From: a virus
Virus record (IMG/VR): IMGVR_UViG_3300025889_000881
Span: 1-25,128 of that record
Length of the DNA: 25,128 bases
Reading direction: 5' to 3' (one strand)
Shown: in pieces, positions 22,889-25,128 of the stretch
How the letters are laid out: the number at the start of each line of letters is the position of its first letter
Position numbering within the stretch: position 1 is the first letter of the stretch
Position numbers and translations under genes: made by a program
The notes under the pieces: model-generated
Seen by the model: only the letters and a program-made list of their open reading frames with translations
Databases searched by the model: none
What the model was told of the DNA's origin: nothing

Positions 22889-23615
22889 TTAACTTCCCCC
22901 ATGCTCGTCTAGCCACTTCTGGTACTTGTCCATTTCCAATGGCTCTAAGGCGGTCCACCCTAGCGGCCACCCCATCAGCCATTCGGTCACTAACGGCTTC
23001 AGATACCTTCCAATCAGGTTCGGATAACTTTCTCCAACACTGCCAACAAGAATCACTCCGTGAGTCCCATTTGCTTCGCTTGGAGTCAACTTTCTTACGG
23101 GTTTGTAGTCTTGGCTTGTCGTTGGAGTGCCCCACAATCCAGATGCGATCTCGCTGGTGCGGTGCGCCAACGTCTGCCGCTCCCAGCACTCCCCATTCCG
23201 CATCGAACCCCAGCGAGGCCAAGTCTCCGAGTACTCGGTCAAGCCCCCGAGAAGTGAGCATTGGTGAGTTCTCCACGAATACGAATCGGGGTCGAACCTC
23301 GCGAATGATCCTCGCCATTTCGGTCCACATCCCGCTTCGCTCTCCGTCAATCCCTGCTCCTTTCCCCGCGGCAGAGATGTCTTGACAGGGAAACCCTCCC
23401 GATACAACATCAACAATTCCTCGCCAAGGTCTTCCGTCAAAGGTTTGTATGTCATCCCAAATCGGGAAAGGCGGGAGAAAACCGTCATTTTGTCGGGCGC
23501 ACAATACGCTTGCTGGATAGGGTTCCCACTCGACTGCACAGACTGTTCTCCATCCAAGGAGATGTCCCCCAAGTATTCCTCCACCAGCACCTGCGAAAAG
23601 AGCCAGCTCATTCAT
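22881..23615 (-). CDS. dcm: DNA (cytosine-5-)-methyltransferase
   Basis: A 244-residue C5-cytosine methyltransferase. Motif I is ALFAGAGGG (near 5-13), motif IV GGFPCQDIS with catalytic Cys77, motif VI ENS at 115-117, motif VIII QRDRIW at 154-159 and motif X GNGQVP at 227-232. It transfers methyl groups from S-adenosylmethionine to cytosine, probably shielding phage DNA from host restriction. Only about 60 residues separate motif VIII and motif X, so the target recognition region is short and unusual. I chose ATG 23615, overlapping the previous stop (TGATG); the TTG three bases earlier is less likely. Base composition is AT-richer than the terminase genes. A second frame covers nearly the whole gene. 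Confidence 0.93.
   Translation of the reverse strand: MNELALFAGAGGGILGGHLLGWRTVCAVEWEPYPASVLCARQNDGFLPPFPIWDDIQTFDGRPWRGIVDVVSGGFPCQDISAAGKGAGIDGERSGMWTEMARIIREVRPRFVFVENSPMLTSRGLDRVLGDLASLGFDAEWGVLGAADVGAPHQRDRIWIVGHSNDKPRLQTRKKVDSKRSKWDSRSDSCWQCWRKLSEPDWKVSEAVSDRMADGVAARVDRLRAIGNGQVPEVARRAWGKLNA
22889..23611 (-). CDS. Overlapping +1-frame ORF inside dcm (possible dual coding)
   Basis: A 240-residue frame on the same strand as dcm, shifted by one base. Its ATG is 4 nt after the dcm ATG and its TAA is directly followed by the small terminase ATG. The predicted protein is not low-complexity and contains GEELLMLYREGFPVKTSLPR, FDPDSYSWRTHQCSLLGG, ETWPRWGSMRNGECWE and EWLMGWPLGWTALEPLEMDK. From memory, similar phrases appear in phage proteins annotated as DNA methyltransferase, but those entries could themselves be alternative-frame translations of related dcm genes; I cannot check this. 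No catalytic motif is visible in this frame. Its own ribosome binding site is not evident. It is either a real overprinted gene or an unusually long shadow. Confidence 0.4.
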   Translation of the reverse strand: MSWLFSQVLVEEYLGDISLDGEQSVQSSGNPIQQAYCAPDKMTVFSRLSRFGMTYKPLTEDLGEELLMLYREGFPVKTSLPRGKEQGLTESEAGCGPKWRGSFARFDPDSYSWRTHQCSLLGGLTEYSETWPRWGSMRNGECWERQTLAHRTSEIASGLWGTPTTSQDYKPVRKLTPSEANGTHGVILVGSVGESYPNLIGRYLKPLVTEWLMGWPLGWTALEPLEMDKYQKWLDEHGGS

Positions 23616-23908
23616 CAAAACGGGATATCGCCGTCAGGGTCATCGAGCTTGCTCGGCGCACTGGGCGAAGGTGTTCGCATGAACGATTGGTGGGCAGCCG
23701 AGTAGACCTCCTGCGCCGGTTGCACGGGTTGGCCAAGAGCAAGCGAGTAGAACTCCCCACCATTGCTCGACTTCTTCACCCAGGCCGATATCCAGTACTC
23801 CTGGCCGTCCATGAGCTTGATCTTGCCCGTGAGGTCAGGGCTCGTGTCCTTGGTCTTGTTCTTTGCCTTCCCCAGGGTGCCCTGGCCTGGCTTGTGTTCA
23901 TACGCCAT
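23615..23908 (-). CDS. Putative OB-like ssDNA-binding protein with SSB-type C-terminal tip
   Basis: A 97-residue protein. The middle region TGKIKLMDGQEYWISAWVKK and GGEFYSLALGQPVQ is beta-rich and resembles small OB-like/DUF736-type phage proteins. The linker after residue 70 is Pro/Ser/Gln-rich, and the last nine residues are DDPDGDIPF, closely matching the acidic DDDIPF tip by which bacterial SSB recruits partner proteins. It may therefore bind single strands or interact with replication/repair proteins of the host. The ATG at 23908 has AAGGAGA eight to ten bases upstream; its stop overlaps the dcm start. The family assignment is tentative, but the tip is seen directly. Confidence 0.72.
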   Translation of the reverse strand: MAYEHKPGQGTLGKAKNKTKDTSPDLTGKIKLMDGQEYWISAWVKKSSNGGEFYSLALGQPVQPAQEVYSAAHQSFMRTPSPSAPSKLDDPDGDIPF

Positions 23909-23930
23909 CTGCTTTGTCTCCTTTTAAGCT

Positions 23931-23965
23931 GTTGCGGTCACCCTCTCCAAGAAAAGGTGAGGAAA
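23931..23965. repeat. Degenerate copy of the zinc-finger gene 5' region
   Basis: The intergenic region upstream of the SSB-like gene holds GTTGCGGTCACCC (23931-23943) and GAAAAGGTGAGGAAA (23951-23965), 7 bases apart. The same two sequences occur in the same order and orientation at 24233-24245 and 24272-24286, flanking the start of the zinc-finger gene, 26 bases apart. This looks like a duplication with an internal deletion, or a shared regulatory signal. Confidence 0.7.
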
Positions 23966-23992
23966 CCCTCAGTAACCGCTTCTGAGGCTCTG

Positions 23993-24256
23993 TCATGCTG
24001 CTGGGGATACCTGAGTACCAGTCACCCCCTCGGAGGGCGTTTTAGACCAGTACTGAGCACCTGCATTGGCCATCGGGGAACCCACCCAGAACCCCGACTT
24101 GCTCTTTCCCATGCCTTTGGCCAACATTTCGGACTCGGTCAGGCAGCGGCGCTGAAACCCGGTGAAGCTGCCAGTGCGGTGTTTATCGAAGGCAGCGGTC
24201 GAGTTGAAGTGCAGCCCGCAGCTCGGGCACTGGTTGCGGTCACCCGTCAGTCGCAT
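23993..24256 (-). CDS. Small CCHC zinc-finger protein
   Basis: An 87-residue protein from the ATG at 24256, with GGGAGA about eight bases upstream. It has CPSC (C10, C13), a following FNSTAAFDKHRTG with H26, and RRCLTESEM with C38, giving a plausible CCHC zinc site. The order of this finger, an RRCLTxxEM block, a GMGKSKSGFWVG block and a variable tail is one I recall from small proteins of proteobacterial phages, always of unknown function. DNA or RNA binding is likely. The frame is open upstream to 24487, but the sequence there is Pro/Gly-biased and the strong ribosome site supports this start. Confidence 0.8.
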   Translation of the reverse strand: MRLTGDRNQCPSCGLHFNSTAAFDKHRTGSFTGFQRRCLTESEMLAKGMGKSKSGFWVGSPMANAGAQYWSKTPSEGVTGTQVSPAA

Positions 24257-24286
24257 CGTTGTCTCCCGTTGGAAAAGGTGAGGAAA
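24233..24286. repeat. Parent copy of the duplicated segment
   Basis: GTTGCGGTCACCC (24233-24245, codons 4-8 of the zinc-finger gene) and GAAAAGGTGAGGAAA (24272-24286, upstream of its ribosome site) are repeated at 23931-23965 with the intervening 26 bases shortened to 7. The coding role here makes this the likely original. Confidence 0.65.
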
Positions 24287-24599
24287 ATTTTTGGGGGGTC
24301 CCCCCGTATAGACGCTGGGGGTGGGGGGAGGGAAGGGTGGCCTGTGGCTGGGCAAGGCCGACAGCACTGACCCGACCATCAGGCCCCCACCACACCTGCA
24401 GCCCGTGGCCTGTCCAAACACGGGTGGCAGGGGGTGTCTGTACACGACAAGCACCATACCAGCGTTTGTTGATTGTACAAACCTCACAGAAGGCTCTGTA
24501 GGAGGCTGGTGGCCCCTTGGGTAGACTAGGGTAGCCAGACAGTCCTACGAGGCGCTTGTAGAGCTTCTCAGGTACCTGCATGGCCCTATGACCTGGCAT
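24240..24599 (-). CDS. Doubtful ORF of unknown function
   Basis: A possible 119-residue protein from ATG 24599, or 113 residues from ATG 24581, which is just past the stop of the upstream gene. The first 60 residues look protein-like (KLYKRLVGLSGYPSLPKGPP, YRAFCEVCTINKRWYGACRV) with a CxxC pair. The last third is Pro/Gly/Thr-rich, crosses a GGGGGGTCCCCCC palindrome, and overlaps the zinc-finger start by 17 bases. Ribosome binding sites are weak for both starts. It may be a real small gene, a decaying gene, or open intergenic DNA. If it is not a gene, 24257-24585 is an unassigned stretch. Confidence 0.38.
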   Translation of the reverse strand: MPGHRAMQVPEKLYKRLVGLSGYPSLPKGPPASYRAFCEVCTINKRWYGACRVQTPPATRVWTGHGLQVWWGPDGRVSAVGLAQPQATLPSPHPQRLYGGTPQKFSSPFPTGDNDATDG

Positions 24600-25122
24600 C
24601 GATCAGGTCGCACAGGACGGATGCCACGCCTTTGGACAGGTCTGCAGCTGCCAGGTGGGCCTCGAGGTCTGCCTGGTTGCAACCGACCTCGACCAGCAGC
24701 TCGATGGCTTTCATGTCTGTGTCTGTGATTGTTGTACAAACAGAGTCTTTAACTACATGTAACTCTAAAGTCTTTAAAGTCTCTTCTATACCTATGTTTT
24801 TCATGTTTGCACAACTCTGGGGTTGTGCATATGGTTGTGCATGTAGTTGTGCATGGGAGCCTTCATTCACAACCATTGAGGGTTGTGCATGAGAGGGTTG
24901 TCCATGTACAACCATTGGGGGTTGTGTATGTGACTTCTTTACGCGTGGCATGAGATCTCCAATTCTCTGTGGTTGGTGGGTTCTGAAGTTGGGGCTGCCA
25001 CCCATGGTGGCGAGCATCTCTCTGAGGCGCTTCTTGTTGGCCTCGATGCGCTCTGCTGACATCTCAGGCAGTCCATCGTCTGCCAGGGGCGTGGCAGCCT
25101 GCCTGGTGTCCTTCTTGACCAT
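24586..25122 (-). CDS. Unknown protein with a His/Ala/Gln/Pro repeat (5' end may lie outside the window)
   Basis: At least 178 residues. The N-terminal part is charged and helical (EMSAERIEANKKRLREMLAT). Residues about 65-100 carry an imperfect repeat (MVVHGQPSHAQP, then MVVNEGSHAQL and HAQPYAQPQ). The C-terminal part looks like a helical domain (DTDMKAIELLVEVGCNQADL, AAADLSKGVASVLCDLI). I do not recognise the family. A DNA-binding or regulatory role is only a guess. The reading frame is open through the last six bases of the window upstream of ATG 25122, so the true start may be further right. Confidence 0.65.
   Translation of the reverse strand: MVKKDTRQAATPLADDGLPEMSAERIEANKKRLREMLATMGGSPNFRTHQPQRIGDLMPRVKKSHTQPPMVVHGQPSHAQPSMVVNEGSHAQLHAQPYAQPQSCANMKNIGIEETLKTLELHVVKDSVCTTITDTDMKAIELLVEVGCNQADLEAHLAAADLSKGVASVLCDLIDARS
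24803..24930. repeat. Cluster of GTTGTGCAT iteron-like repeats, partly in 12-bp phase
   Basis: GTTGTGCAT occurs at 24822-24830, 24834-24842, 24846-24854 and 24882-24890. Variants lie at 24897-24905 (GTTGTCCAT) and 24921-24929 (GTTGTGTAT), and an inverted TTGCACAAC at 24807-24815. The first three are exactly 12 bases apart and the fourth is 36 further. Two copies of ACAACCATTG(A/G)GGGTTGT (from 24868 and 24908) form small inverted repeats. They lie inside a gene and encode a four-residue HAQP-type repeat, so they may be coding repeats, protein-binding sites, or both. Confidence 0.75.
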
Positions 25123-25128
25123 CTCTGG

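Noticed and set aside
23967-23987. CCTCAG-N9-CTGAGG hairpin after the zinc-finger gene as a terminator
   Set aside because: The six-pair stem is not followed by a T-run on the minus strand.
24293-24305. GGGGGG-T-CCCCCC palindrome as a terminator
   Set aside because: The loop is too small for a full stem, and on the minus strand an A-run, not a T-run, follows; it may simply be low-complexity DNA.
1-25128. tRNA genes, CRISPR arrays, insertion sequences, attachment sites
   Set aside because: Reading both strands gave no cloverleaf-like sequence with conserved loops, no spaced identical repeats, no transposase or integrase and no terminal inverted repeats.

Overview
This window looks like about 25 kb of a tailed dsDNA phage with podovirus-type virion architecture. 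It carries a DNA packaging module, a T7 gp8-like head-tail connector, T7 gp11/gp12-like tail tube proteins, three large ejection-type proteins and tail fibres. A Bbp19-like gene next to the connector points towards phages related to Bordetella phage BPP-1. The moderately high GC of most genes fits a proteobacterial host, but nothing in the sequence identifies the host.

Every gene I accept lies on the minus strand, so transcription runs from the right edge to the left. Genes are very tightly packed, often joined by ATGA, GTGA, TGATG or TAATG overlaps. In order of transcription: (1) 25122-23615, accessory and DNA-metabolism genes: a repeat-rich unknown protein, a doubtful ORF, a small CCHC zinc-finger protein and an OB-like small protein ending in an SSB-type acidic tip. 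(2) 23615-20127, a C5-cytosine methyltransferase with a nearly coextensive ORF in the +1 frame, then small terminase, three microproteins (one zinc-ribbon, one membrane), a DUF3310-like protein and large terminase. (3) 20068-17487, a GNAT acetyltransferase, two coiled-coil proteins, three microproteins and a DUF6321-like protein. (4) 17494-13465, connector, Bbp19-like protein, scaffold, major capsid protein and a small capsid-associated protein. (5) 13390-10794, gp11-like adaptor and gp12-like nozzle. (6) 10791-3751, three to four ejection/internal virion proteins. (7) 3717-1, a T7-type tail fibre with a long Ala/Ser/Asn repeat, then a lectin-like (LamG + SPRY) adhesin that runs off the left edge.

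The capsid gene and its small neighbour appear to be a separately controlled unit. A strong intrinsic terminator closes the packaging operon, a sigma70-like promoter follows within about 25 bp, and a second terminator lies after the small gene. Several modules are visibly AT-richer than the rest (left-end adhesin, methyltransferase, GNAT gene, 3' part of the gene at 6693-8381), suggesting mosaic acquisition.

The most unusual signal is the methyltransferase locus. A second 240-codon frame starts 4 nt after the dcm start, stays open across the whole gene, and stops directly against the terminase start codon. No plus-strand gene, tRNA, rRNA, CRISPR array, integrase, RNA polymerase or recognisable lysis gene was seen.
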